From NCBI GenBank assembly GCA_964517265.1, contig CAZFBS010000016.1, positions 1-55,802 on the forward strand: a stretch of 55,802 bases of DNA. The letters run 5' to 3'. The notes beneath the pieces are model-generated. The model was not told the DNA's origin and made no database searches. It saw only the letters and a list, made by a program, of their open reading frames with translations. Below are positions 1-9,376 of this stretch, piece after piece. Source of the DNA: REEP01 sp964517265 (GTDB lineage: Bacteria; Pseudomonadota; Alphaproteobacteria; Rhodospirillales; Defluviicoccaceae). Position numbers and translations under genes: made by a program. How positions within the stretch are numbered: the first letter of the stretch is position 1; each line of letters begins with the position of its first letter.

Positions 1-404
1 GCGATCACCCGGGCGGAGACGAATCGCGCCTGCGGATCCGGCAAGACTGCCAGCAGCTGGCGCAGGGCCTTGTTCTCGGCCTCCAGGCGCAGAGCCACCG
101 CCTGCCAATGGCGGAGGCGCTCGCCCTCCCGACGCAGCTGCGCATTCTCTTCATGCAAGCGGATCCAGCGCCGCATTCCCTCGATCCCGTCGGTGAACGC
201 GGCGGCGGGACGGGCAAGGGCCGCAAGCAGCGGCGCAGCGGAATCGGCGATTGCCACCCGCGTGCGCTCCATCATCTCGGGATTGGCCTTGCCCAGCACC
301 AACAGGCCGATGGCGGCCGTTGCAAACGCAAGGAAGGCAAAGCGCCGTAGGGTTGCCCGCCAGGGCGGGGAAGATCGATGGTCGACTCGCAGGCGTTCGC
401 TCAC
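1..404 (-). CDS. mreC: Rod shape-determining protein MreC, N-terminal part (cut by window edge)
   Basis: Partial gene that continues beyond position 1. MreC is a bitopic inner-membrane protein that links the MreB cytoskeleton to the periplasmic cell-wall elongation machinery. I start it at the GTG at 404-402, which has a GGGGAG ribosome site about 8 bases upstream; the nearby ATG at 412 stops at once. About 134 residues are visible. A basic cytoplasmic tail is followed by a membrane segment (around residues 22-40) and then a Glu/Leu/Arg-rich coiled coil (around residues 75-115), as in MreC. The visible end FVSARVI matches the start of the MreC beta domain. It lies 115 bases downstream of mreB in the usual mreB-mreC order. 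Confidence 0.88.
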   Translation of the reverse strand, partial: MSERLRVDHRSSPPWRATLRRFAFLAFATAAIGLLVLGKANPEMMERTRVAIADSAAPLLAALARPAAAFTDGIEGMRRWIRLHEENAQLRREGERLRHWQAVALRLEAENKALRQLLAVLPDPQARFVSARVI

Positions 405-519
405 AGGTGCATCTCCCCGTTTCAGCCCTGAGCGAAAACGGGTAAAGGGGCCAGGATGGGCTTACTATGACGTGTAAAATTTAAAAGAAATCGGCCCCGA
501 GCGAAAGCGAATTCGGTGG

Positions 520-1560
<1,041 letters not shown>

Positions 1561-2063
1561 CGTCCCTCGCAGTGGTGAGTGGCGGGCAACGGACGGCGTG
1601 TCGGGATGTGCCCTGATCAGTGGATGGCGCCGGAAGCGGTAGATCCCAACCCCAGAGCCGCGACATCTTCTACAGGAAACTGGATCGACAAGAAAGAGAG
1701 GTCACGTCGACCCGACCTGGGTAAGTTTAGCACCCTTTTAGGGGCGTTCCCTGTCGCGGCCGCAGGTGGTGATGCCGTCGGGGATTTATAGGCTTACTTC
1801 CCTCGTCCCCTCGGGCGATCCGTAACGTATTCAGGCCCGAAAGTGACGCGGATGATGCCTTGCTTGCGGCTTACGACATGCCCGATTAATAAGGCGGTTT
1901 TTCTCGAATCGCTGTGTCGTCGGCTGGCCTCCTTCTGAATAGCGCGTATGGGTAACATGCATGCCCTTTCCGATTGCTTCATTTCCGAAATCGCGTAAAA
2001 GTTAAAGATCTTTTCTAAAAACTAGCGCGAACAACAACGTCTAGATTGGAGAGGGAGCGTGTG
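1561..2063. other. Intergenic region between divergent mreB and the RTX gene
   Basis: About 500 bases with no convincing gene; short open frames here have no ribosome site and no protein-like composition. On the minus strand a TATAAA hexamer near 1785-1790 could be part of an mreB promoter, but no good -35 is seen. Just before the RTX gene the sequence becomes AT-rich and contains a 10-base palindrome AAAGATCTTT at 2004-2013, a possible operator or promoter element for that gene. Confidence 0.4.
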
Positions 2064-3572
2064 ATGGCGACGGTATATGGAAACCCGGGCGAGGAGAATG
2101 GGCTGAGCGGTAAAAACGGAGAAGAAAATGTCATCTGGGGCGATGGCCTGCGCACCTGTGCCCGCGGCACCCTGAAGGGTGGGGACGATACTCTCGCGGG
2201 TGGGAAAGACAGCCCCAAGAACCTGCTCTACGGCGACTTCTATAAGATGTTCCAGAATACTAGGGGCGGGGACGACACCGTCACTGGCGGTGCTGGCAGC
2301 ACCCGCAGATATGAGAATGACGAGTACAGCACCCGCAACGTCCTCTACGGCGACGCCAGGAACATGTACGACAGGAGCAGAGGGGGAGACGACACCCTCA
2401 CCGGCGGCGCGGACAGCGAAAACCTGCTCTACGGCGACGCCAGGAAGATGTGTGGAAAGACGGTCGGCGGGGATGACACCCTGAATGGCGGAGTCCGTAG
2501 CGTAAACCACCTCTACGGCGATGCCAAGTACATGTTCAACAAGAGCATGAGCGGGAATGACACCCTGACCGGCGGAAACGACAGCGTCAATTATCTCTAC
2601 GGCGATACCAGGAAAATGTCCGGCAGCGCCGTGGGCGGGAACGATACCCTCATCGGCGGGGACACCAAGGCCAGCCTCATCCAAGAAAACATCGACTTCT
2701 TCTTCAAAACCGTCAACCATCTCTACGGCGATGCCAAAGAGATGAGCGGCAACAGCAAAGGCGGCGAAGATAATCTCGGCGGTGGCGCGGGCAGCCGCAG
2801 TCATCTTTACGGCGACGCCGGTATGATGTGCGGCAATACTGCAGGCGGGAACGATATCCTCACCGGTGGACCAGGCGTCGGCGGCAGCTGGCAATACGGC
2901 GAGGAAGATGGCGTGCTGCAAAGCTTTAACACTCTTCATGGCGATGCCGATAGGATGATCGACAACGCCAGGGGCGGGGACGACACCCTGACCGGCGGAG
3001 ACAACAGCTACCAGAACAGGCTTTACGGTGACGCCCCCAGCATGTCCGGCAAGACAAAGGGAGGTGATGATGACCTCACCGGCGGAGCTGATAGCAAGAA
3101 CAATCTCCTCTATGGCGATGCCTACCGGATGTCCGGCGGCGCAACCGGTGGGGATGACATCCTTACCAGCGGTGCGGACACTCCCCGTAGCCCGACAGAG
3201 GAAGGGTGGTGGGGCAGAAGCAACGTTCTCTACGGTGACGCCTACTCTATGTCCGGCACGACAGAGGGCGGTGACGACCGGCTGATCAGCGGAACCGGCA
3301 CGGACCATCTGTGGGGCGACGCCGCTGTAATGAGCAAAGGCGCTACTGGGGGCCGGGACACCTTCGTCTTCCTGCCGAATAACGCCAACGACTTCATCTA
3401 CGACTTCCGACAGGGAGAGGATGTGATAAAGCTTCGTGATCTGAGCACGAGCTTCAAGTCCTTGGATATCGAAGAGACGGGCGCTGACAGCGTCATCCAT
3501 TTCGACGCAAATAACAGCGTCACGGTTTATGGCGTAACCGGACTGAGGGCTGACGACTTCTTCTTTGCATAA
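2064..3572 (+). CDS. Secreted RTX-type calcium-binding repeat protein
   Basis: 502 residues from the ATG at 2064, which has GGAGAGGGAG about 8 bases upstream; an in-frame TTG at 2046 lies inside that ribosome site and is unlikely. The protein consists almost entirely of about 13 degenerate repeats of the form LYGDA-x2-M-x5-GGDDTLTGG, with variable inserts between units. GGxD-type nonapeptides bind calcium in a parallel beta-roll. The last 70 residues lack repeats and end in DDFFFA, like uncleaved C-terminal signals of type I secretion substrates. No ABC/HlyD/TolC secretion genes are nearby and no enzyme domain is visible. It could be a surface-layer, matrix or adhesion protein; the role is unknown. 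Confidence 0.82.
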   Translation: MATVYGNPGEENGLSGKNGEENVIWGDGLRTCARGTLKGGDDTLAGGKDSPKNLLYGDFYKMFQNTRGGDDTVTGGAGSTRRYENDEYSTRNVLYGDARNMYDRSRGGDDTLTGGADSENLLYGDARKMCGKTVGGDDTLNGGVRSVNHLYGDAKYMFNKSMSGNDTLTGGNDSVNYLYGDTRKMSGSAVGGNDTLIGGDTKASLIQENIDFFFKTVNHLYGDAKEMSGNSKGGEDNLGGGAGSRSHLYGDAGMMCGNTAGGNDILTGGPGVGGSWQYGEEDGVLQSFNTLHGDADRMIDNARGGDDTLTGGDNSYQNRLYGDAPSMSGKTKGGDDDLTGGADSKNNLLYGDAYRMSGGATGGDDILTSGADTPRSPTEEGWWGRSNVLYGDAYSMSGTTEGGDDRLISGTGTDHLWGDAAVMSKGATGGRDTFVFLPNNANDFIYDFRQGEDVIKLRDLSTSFKSLDIEETGADSVIHFDANNSVTVYGVTGLRADDFFFA

Positions 3573-3579
3573 TGGGTAG

Positions 3580-3612
3580 CCCACGGTGCGCACACCTATG
3601 CGCCGCGGGTTT
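3580..3612 (+). terminator. Possible terminator after the RTX gene
   Basis: Starting 8 bases past the RTX stop codon, two 11-base arms (3580-3590 and 3599-3609) can pair with one mismatch and two G-T wobbles around an 8-base loop, followed by TTT. The T run is short, so this is only a candidate. Confidence 0.4.
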
Positions 3613-3697
3613 CCCTGCTCCTGCGTTGCATTGGCCGGATCGATACAGCAATAGGCCAAGCCGCCGAGGGCGGGGTGCGTAAAGTCAGCGCCCCCAG

Positions 3698-5107
3698 CTA
3701 GCGCATCTCTTCCAACTCCATCCCCTTGGTTTCGTTGATGAAACTGAGAACGAAGATGAACGAGAGGGCGGCGAAGCCGGCATACAGGCCATAGGCGAGA
3801 CCGACGCCCAAGTTGAAGGCGATCGGCGGAAACGTCGTCGATACCATGAAGTTGGCGATCCATTGCGTTCCGGCACCCAGGGCAAGGGCGGACGCCCGGA
3901 TCTTGTTGTTGAACATCTCGCCCAGCAGCACCCAGACCACCGGCCCCCAGGAAAAGCCGAAGCAGAACACGTAGATATTGGCGGCCAGCAGCGCCACCGT
4001 TCCCGCGGTGGTGCTCAGCACCGGAAAGCCTTCGGCATTGACCGGCGAGGCGCCGAATACCCACGCCATCGTCCCCAAGGTGAGGACCATTCCGAGCGAG
4101 CCGAGGAGCAGCAACGGCTTGCGGCCGAACCTGTCGATGAAGGCGATCGCGATCAAGGTGGTGATGATGTTGGTCAGCCCGGTGATCATCGTGATCAGCA
4201 GGGCGTTCGATTCGGTGAACCCGACGATCCGCCACAGCGTGCTGCTGTAGTAGAAAATGACGTTGATACCGACGAACTGCTGAAACAGCGACAGGCCCAT
4301 CCCGATCCAGACAATCGGCAGCAGTCCCCACCGGCCCCGCAAGTCGGCGAAACTCGGCTTGCGTTCGCGGCGAACGGTCTGGGCGATCTCCTCGACTTTT
4401 GCCGAGGCGCCGGAGCCGATGATCCGCGTCAGCACCGCCCGCGCTTCGGCGTGGCGGCCCTGGGCGACGAGGAAGCGCGGCGATTCCGGAATGAGCAGGG
4501 CAAAGACGCCGTACATCAACGCCGGCAGCACCTCGGCCCAGAACATCCACCGCCAAGCCTCGAAGCCGAACCATAGGGGCAGATTTGCAGAGCCGGCGAG
4601 CGACACGATGCCGTAGTTGCCAAGGAGAGCCGCAAAGATGCCGACGACGATAGCCAGTTGCTGCAGCGAGCCGAGCCGCCCCCGCATTGCCGCCGGCGAG
4701 CACTCCGCGATGTAGGCCGGAGCAATGACACTCGCCGCACCCACTCCGAATCCGCCGAGAAGGCGCCAGAAGATGAAGTCGTAGATGCTGAAGGGCAGTC
4801 CTGAGCCGATGGCGCTGACGGTGAACAGGACCGAGGCCAGGATCATGCAGCGGACGCGGCCGATCCGATCCGCCAGCGGGCCGACGACGAACGCGCCGGC
4901 GGCGGACCCCAGCAGCGCCAGCGACACCGAAAGACCGATGACCAGGCTGGAGGCTTCGAACTCGTCCCTGAGCGCGAGCACCGCGCCATTGATCACCGCG
5001 GTGTCGAAGCCGAACAGGAACCCGCCCATGGCCGCGGCGGCAGCGATGAGGATGACATAACCGGCGTTCGGGACATCGACGACGGTTTGCGCAGGCGACG
5101 TGGCCAT
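3698..5107 (-). CDS. Sugar porter family MFS transporter (GalP/XylE-like)
   Basis: 469 residues with about 12 membrane segments, a proton-coupled sugar importer by family. Signatures include GFLFGFDTAVINGA in TM1, the loop DRIGR after TM2, PAYIAECSPAAMRGRLGS after TM4, PESPRFL before the central loop, QQFVGINVIFYYS in TM7 and DRFGRKPLL after TM8. The PESPRFL and QQFVGIN motifs place it in the sugar porter (TC 2.A.1.1) subfamily. The exact sugar cannot be told. It is transcribed toward the RTX gene and stands alone. Confidence 0.93.
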   Translation of the reverse strand: MATSPAQTVVDVPNAGYVILIAAAAAMGGFLFGFDTAVINGAVLALRDEFEASSLVIGLSVSLALLGSAAGAFVVGPLADRIGRVRCMILASVLFTVSAIGSGLPFSIYDFIFWRLLGGFGVGAASVIAPAYIAECSPAAMRGRLGSLQQLAIVVGIFAALLGNYGIVSLAGSANLPLWFGFEAWRWMFWAEVLPALMYGVFALLIPESPRFLVAQGRHAEARAVLTRIIGSGASAKVEEIAQTVRRERKPSFADLRGRWGLLPIVWIGMGLSLFQQFVGINVIFYYSSTLWRIVGFTESNALLITMITGLTNIITTLIAIAFIDRFGRKPLLLLGSLGMVLTLGTMAWVFGASPVNAEGFPVLSTTAGTVALLAANIYVFCFGFSWGPVVWVLLGEMFNNKIRASALALGAGTQWIANFMVSTTFPPIAFNLGVGLAYGLYAGFAALSFIFVLSFINETKGMELEEMR

Positions 5108-5429
5108 TGGACGTCCCCCTTATGGATTGGCGAGTGCCGACATCATCTCCTACTACAGACGGAGCCCCCTTGTCGCTGGAAACAAGTGCGCCGTGAGAGG
5201 CGGAACCAACGCAGCAATCCAATGGGTGACGCCAGGCACCAAGGCATCCGAGCGGTTCTCTTGCGTGCCTCTTCGCACCAAGCGGCCTCTCAAGCAGCAG
5301 ACGGTGATATCGAGGCGGTTAGAAAATCTGGGTCCTTCCCGAAACCAATTGATAGCTGATGTGTTAACCCATTGAGGTGTGTCACGGGCTCAGATTACGC
5401 GGCCCGGTCCAGGAACGAAAGGAGACGCT
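5108..5429. other. Intergenic region between divergent MFS and DUF2231 genes
   Basis: About 320 bases presumably carrying both promoters. I see no gene, no strong sigma-70 hexamers and no long repeat. A short inverted repeat (CTTGT and ACAAG, about 5170-5187) is the only structure noticed. Confidence 0.4.
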
Positions 5430-5861
5430 GTGGTCGCCATATCCGCCCCAGGTGCCCTAAGGCCGCTCCATCCCCTTCACGCAATTCTTCTCGCTTTTCC
5501 GTTTCCTCTGTTCCTGGGCGCGCTGCTCAGCGATCTCGCCTACTGGGGAAGCTTCCAGGTGCAGTGGGCCAATTTCTCGTCGTGGCTCATCGCTGGCGGA
5601 CTGCTTGTCGGCGCATTTGTCTTGCTTTGGGCGCTGGTCAATCTGTTTCGCCGCGGAGCGGCACGCAAGCGGCGGCCGGCTCTCTATTTCGTCATGCTGC
5701 TGGCAATGTGGGTGCTCGGCCTCATCAACGCCTTCGTCCACGCGAAGGATGCCTGGGCGACCATGCCGGAGGGTCTCTATTTATCGGCGATAACGACGCT
5801 CCTGGCGCTCGTTGCAGCCTGGATCGGTTATTCCGGCTTTCGGACCGGAGAGGTGGCATGA
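5430..5861 (+). CDS. DUF2231-like integral membrane protein
   Basis: 143 residues from the GTG at 5430, chosen because AAAGGAGA lies 4 bases upstream; an earlier in-frame GTG at 5379 lacks such a site. It has four predicted membrane segments, starting with the LHPLHAILLAFPFPLFLGAL region typical of DUF2231 proteins, which often accompany periplasmic redox or sugar dehydrogenase proteins. Its stop overlaps the start of the next gene in an ATGA (5858-5861), so the two are translationally coupled. Its function is unknown; a role in anchoring or supporting the partner dehydrogenase is my inference. Confidence 0.75.
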   Translation: MVAISAPGALRPLHPLHAILLAFPFPLFLGALLSDLAYWGSFQVQWANFSSWLIAGGLLVGAFVLLWALVNLFRRGAARKRRPALYFVMLLAMWVLGLINAFVHAKDAWATMPEGLYLSAITTLLALVAAWIGYSGFRTGEVA

Positions 5862-7198
5862 TGCGCTCGTTTCCTCTGATCGGCGTCCTGGCGATCGCCC
5901 TGTCCGCCTGCGGCAGCGAACCCGAGCCGGTGCAATACGGCCCCAGCCCGGATCTGCCCGAACCGCAGCGCGGCCTGTTGCCCGCCATGACGATCCCGAG
6001 ACCGGCAAACTGGGGCGACGATCGCCCGACGGTGCCGCAGGGGTACACGATCGAACCGATCGCCACGGATCTCAAGATCCCGCGTCAGACCCTGGTCCTT
6101 CCCAATGGCGACATTCTGGTTGCTGAAGGATCGGGCGGCAACGCGCCTGCGCTCCGCCCCAAGGACATTGTCGCCGGCTTTATCAAGAGTTTGGGCAAGA
6201 GTTCGGTAGAGGGCGGCGATCGGCTGACGCTGCTGCGCGACGGCGATGGCGATGGCGTCTACGAAGCCCAAGGCATCTTTGCCGACAACCTCAACGCGCC
6301 CTATGGTCTCGCGCTGGTCAACGGCGCCATTTACGTCGCCAACCAGGATTCGCTGGTGCGCTTCGACTATCGTGACGGCCAGACCGAGGCGAGCGGGCCG
6401 CCGACGCAGGTCGCGGCGCTGCCGTCGGCGATCAATCATCACTGGACGAAGGCGATGACCGCGAGCCCCGATGGCCGCTTTCTCTATGTCGGCATCGGAT
6501 CCAACAGCAACATCAGCGAGCGCGGGATGGCCGTCGAGGCCGACCGGGCGATGGTGTGGCAGATCGACGCCCAGACGGGAGCGCACAAGCCTTACGCAAC
6601 CGGTCTTCGCAATCCCACGGCTCTCGCCATTCAGCCGGGAACGGGCCAGCTCTGGGCGGTTGTGAACGAGAGGGACGAAATTGGTCCCAACCTCGTTCCG
6701 GATTACCTGACGACGGTGCGTGAGGGCGGCTTTTACGGGTGGCCTTACAGCTATTGGGGTCAGACCGTCGATCCGCGCGCGCAACCGCAGGATTCAGACA
6801 AGGTCGCCTCGGCAATCCGTCCGGACTACAGCCTCGGATCGCATGTGGCGGCGCTTGGCTTGGCCTTCTCGATCCCGGCCATGGGCGCGGATTTCGCGGA
6901 AGGGGTGTTTGTCGGGGAGCATGGGAGCTGGAACCGCAGCGTGCCAGTCGGCTACAGGGTGATTTTCGTGCCGTTCCGCGACGGCCGGCCCGCCGGCGAG
7001 CCGATCGATTTCGTTTCCGGTTTCCTGAACGACGACGGCAACACACGCGGACGACCGGTCGGGGTGACGGTGGACCCACGCGGCGCTTTGATCGTCGCGG
7101 ACGATCTGTCGAACACGATCTGGAGAATTACCGCGAACCCGTCCCGACCGACCGCGGCATCAGCACCGGCCGAAGGCCAGCCCGTTCGAATTCGCTGA
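5858..7198 (+). CDS. PQQ-dependent sorbosone/glucose dehydrogenase-type beta-propeller lipoprotein
   Basis: 446 residues. The N-terminus MMRSFPLIGVLAIALSAC is a lipoprotein signal with lipobox LSAC (Cys18), so the protein is probably membrane-anchored and exported. The body is a beta-propeller of the soluble glucose/sorbosone dehydrogenase family: LKIPRQTLVLPNGDILVAEG, the NAPYGLAL and TGLRNPTALAIQP segments, and GGFYGWPYSYWG with EHGSWNRS near the C-terminal third. The family oxidises sugars or aldehydes with PQQ, but some members use other cofactors. No PQQ biosynthesis gene is in the window. It starts by ATGA overlap with the DUF2231 gene. Confidence 0.85.
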   Translation: MMRSFPLIGVLAIALSACGSEPEPVQYGPSPDLPEPQRGLLPAMTIPRPANWGDDRPTVPQGYTIEPIATDLKIPRQTLVLPNGDILVAEGSGGNAPALRPKDIVAGFIKSLGKSSVEGGDRLTLLRDGDGDGVYEAQGIFADNLNAPYGLALVNGAIYVANQDSLVRFDYRDGQTEASGPPTQVAALPSAINHHWTKAMTASPDGRFLYVGIGSNSNISERGMAVEADRAMVWQIDAQTGAHKPYATGLRNPTALAIQPGTGQLWAVVNERDEIGPNLVPDYLTTVREGGFYGWPYSYWGQTVDPRAQPQDSDKVASAIRPDYSLGSHVAALGLAFSIPAMGADFAEGVFVGEHGSWNRSVPVGYRVIFVPFRDGRPAGEPIDFVSGFLNDDGNTRGRPVGVTVDPRGALIVADDLSNTIWRITANPSRPTAASAPAEGQPVRIR

Positions 7199-7252
7199 CG
7201 CCGCACGGCGGGCTCCCCGATGCGATCTCCTTCCGTCCTTATCAATGACACT

Positions 7253-8530
7253 CTACGCCGCGAACGGATTGCTGAACACCGCCGCCGCGCCCACCTCGCT
7301 CTCGATTTCCAGAAGCCGGTTATACTTGGCGATGCGTTCGGAGCGGCAGGCGGAGCCGGTCTTGATCTGGCCGCCACCCATAGCGACGGCGAAATCGGCC
7401 ATGAACGCGTCTTCGGTTTCGCCCGAGCGGTGCGAGATGACATAGCTCCAGCCGGCCTTCCGGCACAGATCGATGGCCTCGATCGTCTCGGTGACGGTGC
7501 CGATCTGATTGAGCTTGATCAGCACGGCATTAGCCGATTTCTCGGCGATGCCGCGGGCGATGAAGCCGGTATTGGTGACAAAGATATCATCGCCGACGAT
7601 CTGGATCTGCGGCGCAAGGGCGGCGGTATGCGCCTGGAAGCCGGCCCAGTCGTTCTCGTCGAGGCCGTCTTCGATCGAGACGATCGGATACGTGGCGACC
7701 CACCCCTGGTAGAGTTCGGTCATCTCGGCGCTGGACTTTTGTCCCTGGCCCGACTTGGCGAGATCGTAGGCGTTGCCGGCGAAGAACGAGCTGGCGGCGG
7801 GATCAAGCGCGATTGCCACGTCCTTGCCCGGCTCGTAGCCGGCGGCGTCGATCGCCTCGACGATCAGCTCGCAGGCCTCCTCGTTGCTCTTCAGGTTCGG
7901 CGCGAAGCCGCCCTCGTCGCCGACCGCCGTTGAATAACCTTTCTTCTTCAGAATACCAGCGAGCGCATGGAACGTCTCGGCACCGTAACGCAGCGCTTCG
8001 GCGAAGCTGGGCGCGCCAATGGGCATAGCCATGAATTCCTGGAAATCGACACTGTTGTCGGCATGCTTGCCGCCGTTCAGAATGTTCATCATCGGCACCG
8101 GCAACCGCCGCGCCCCGGCGCCGCCTAGGTAGGCGTAAAGCGGCAGGCCCGCTGCCAAGGCTGCCGCCCGCGCCGCCGCCATCGAGACACCGAGGATGGC
8201 ATTGGCCCCGAGGTCGGCTTTGTTCGGTGTGCCGTCCAGCTCGATCATCAAGCGGTCGATCTCGCTCTGGCGGCTTGGGTTCATGCCGGTCAACTTCGGT
8301 GCGATCCGCTCGTTGACGTTGGCGCACGCCTTGAGCACGCCCTTGCCGCTATAGCGCTTTTTATCACCGTCACGCAACTCGACCGCCTCGTTCTCGCCGG
8401 TGGACGCACCCGACGGCACCGAGGCGGAAACGGCCGTCCCGTCGTCCAGGATGATATGGACACGCACGGTCGGATTGCCCCGGGAATCTAGGATCTCGTG
8501 GGCGTGAACGCTTTCGATGATCGGTTTCAT
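7253..8530 (-). CDS. eno: Enolase (phosphopyruvate hydratase)
   Basis: 425 residues, full length. It interconverts 2-phosphoglycerate and phosphoenolpyruvate in glycolysis and gluconeogenesis. Visible motifs: ILDSRGNPTVRV at the N-terminus, SVPSGASTGENEAVELRD, GDEGGFAPNL with the catalytic Glu, SIEDGLDENDW, VGDDIFVTN for magnesium, IKLNQIGTVTE with the catalytic Lys, and SHRSGETED. The ATG has AGGAG about 6 bases upstream. The C-terminus GSACRSERIAKYNRLLEIE differs slightly from the usual GSLSRSERTAKYNQLL but keeps the substrate arginine. The nearest gene upstream on this strand is leuA, about 850 bases away. Confidence 0.98.
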   Translation of the reverse strand: MKPIIESVHAHEILDSRGNPTVRVHIILDDGTAVSASVPSGASTGENEAVELRDGDKKRYSGKGVLKACANVNERIAPKLTGMNPSRQSEIDRLMIELDGTPNKADLGANAILGVSMAAARAAALAAGLPLYAYLGGAGARRLPVPMMNILNGGKHADNSVDFQEFMAMPIGAPSFAEALRYGAETFHALAGILKKKGYSTAVGDEGGFAPNLKSNEEACELIVEAIDAAGYEPGKDVAIALDPAASSFFAGNAYDLAKSGQGQKSSAEMTELYQGWVATYPIVSIEDGLDENDWAGFQAHTAALAPQIQIVGDDIFVTNTGFIARGIAEKSANAVLIKLNQIGTVTETIEAIDLCRKAGWSYVISHRSGETEDAFMADFAVAMGGGQIKTGSACRSERIAKYNRLLEIESEVGAAAVFSNPFAA

Positions 8531-8639
8531 GGTTATCTCCTCTCTACGATGGTGACCTTCTGGTGCTCGCGATACCGATCCATAAATAAGCGAGCGTTCG
8601 ATCTCCCTTGCCTGTTTGCCATCTGCCAGTCTCGAAAAT

Positions 8640-8945
8640 TCATGCCCCTCGTGGCGCTGTCCAGGATATCAGCCGGAAGAAGATCGGCAGCGCGGCTAGG
8701 TGCAGCAGCACCGCCACAACGGCGACGGAGAGCGGGGTCGTCGTGTCGTACAGCACCCGGCAGCGCGCTGCCGGCGGACGCGTTCGTTGGCCGTCCTTCA
8801 TCATCGGCAAGGCCGGGTGTGTCTGTCGCTTCGCCACCGTCACCGTGCACGGCACGAGGTAGGTTGCCGCCGATGATCCGATTGTAAATCGCCGCCTGGC
8901 TCATGAAGACAATCACCGGACGAACACACGCCAGACGTTTTCCAT
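8640..8945 (-). pseudogene. Possible decayed membrane-protein gene
   Basis: On the minus strand an ATG at 8945 has GGAG about 6 bases upstream but reads only MENVWRVFVR before a stop. Successive other frames continue with VIVFMSQAAIYNRIIGG and then a stretch ending in a hydrophobic helix (SVAVVAVLLHLAALPIFF) and a stop at 8640. This three-frame pattern could be the residue of a small membrane protein broken by frameshifts, or chance. I do not recognise a family. Confidence 0.25.
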
Positions 8946-8983
8946 GGCACACTCCTGCTGTCGCCACGAGGCGAGGCGGCCAC

Positions 8984-9007
8984 AAAAAAAACCGCCTTGC
9001 GGCGGTT
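8984..9007 (-). terminator. Rho-independent terminator on the minus strand
   Basis: Read on the minus strand, AACCGCC-GCAA-GGCGGTT forms a 7-base-pair stem with a GCAA tetraloop and runs straight into a T tract (eight A residues at 8984-8991 on the plus strand). It is one of the clearest terminators in the window. It lies about 370 bases beyond leuA and about 450 bases before eno, so it ends either a long leuA 3' extension or a separate small RNA. Confidence 0.85.
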
Positions 9008-9120
9008 CTAAGCACAGACCTACCGCCTCAGTTCGCGGTAGGAGTCATCAGCCTGTTCGGCGGTTTCGGGGAACCCCATCCCCATCGTAGAAACGATACC
9101 GTCCCGGACTGCACTGGTCA
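8984..9120 (-). ncRNA. Candidate structured small RNA ending at the 8984 terminator
   Basis: Just upstream of the terminator on the minus strand sits a second perfect hairpin: 8-base arms at 9019-9026 and 9035-9042 around an 8-base loop. Further upstream are smaller potential stems (ATCGT/ACGAT around 9090, GGGG/CCCC around 9070-9080). No credible gene lies on either strand here. The 5' end and promoter are not identified, so the left boundary given is arbitrary. It does not match the tmRNA, SRP or RNase P signatures that I know. Confidence 0.4.
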
Positions 9121-9325
9121 ACGCCGCGTTCGGAGCGCAAGCCGCCGAGCCGAGACTCGCAGGTGGCGGATGATCTCGTCTCGGCTGAGGACCGCGCTCA
9201 AGTCCCTAAGGCCGTCGCTGCGGCAGGATGTCTTGACCTGAGAGAGATCAAACGAGAGGGGAATGGCTACGAAGCCGACGATGCACATCCTTTTGCGTGT
9301 TGAACCCAGCGACAAGCGATGTTTC

Positions 9326-9355
9326 GCGCCGGGAAGGATATTCCCTCCCCGGCGC
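9326..9355 (-). other. Strong hairpin 21 bases after the leuA stop
   Basis: Two 12-base arms (9326-9337 and 9344-9355) pair with one G-T wobble around a 6-base loop. There is no T tract on the minus strand, so this is more likely an mRNA 3'-stabilising or factor-dependent termination element than a classical terminator. Confidence 0.5.
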
Positions 9356-9376
9356 TGGAGCAGTGGCAGGCCAGCG

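Noticed and set aside
2022..5222. Very long minus-strand open frame antisense to the RTX gene and running through the MFS gene
   Set aside because: It is a shadow: the repetitive GC-rich RTX gene keeps the opposite frame open. The real products in this interval show clear family motifs in other frames.
5379..5429. Upstream GTG as the start of the DUF2231 gene
   Set aside because: The GTG at 5430 has an AAAGGAGA site at the right distance, and the extra 17 residues are not membrane-protein-like.
9019..9042. Hairpin considered as part of a tRNA or tmRNA
   Set aside because: No TψC-loop sequence, no CCA end and no cloverleaf could be drawn.
9118..9315. 65-codon minus-strand frame between leuA and the 8984 terminator
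   Set aside because: No ribosome site at the right distance and no protein-like pattern; the structured RNA explanation fits better.
9326..9355. Hairpin after leuA considered as a Rho-independent terminator
   Set aside because: There is no T tract on the minus strand.
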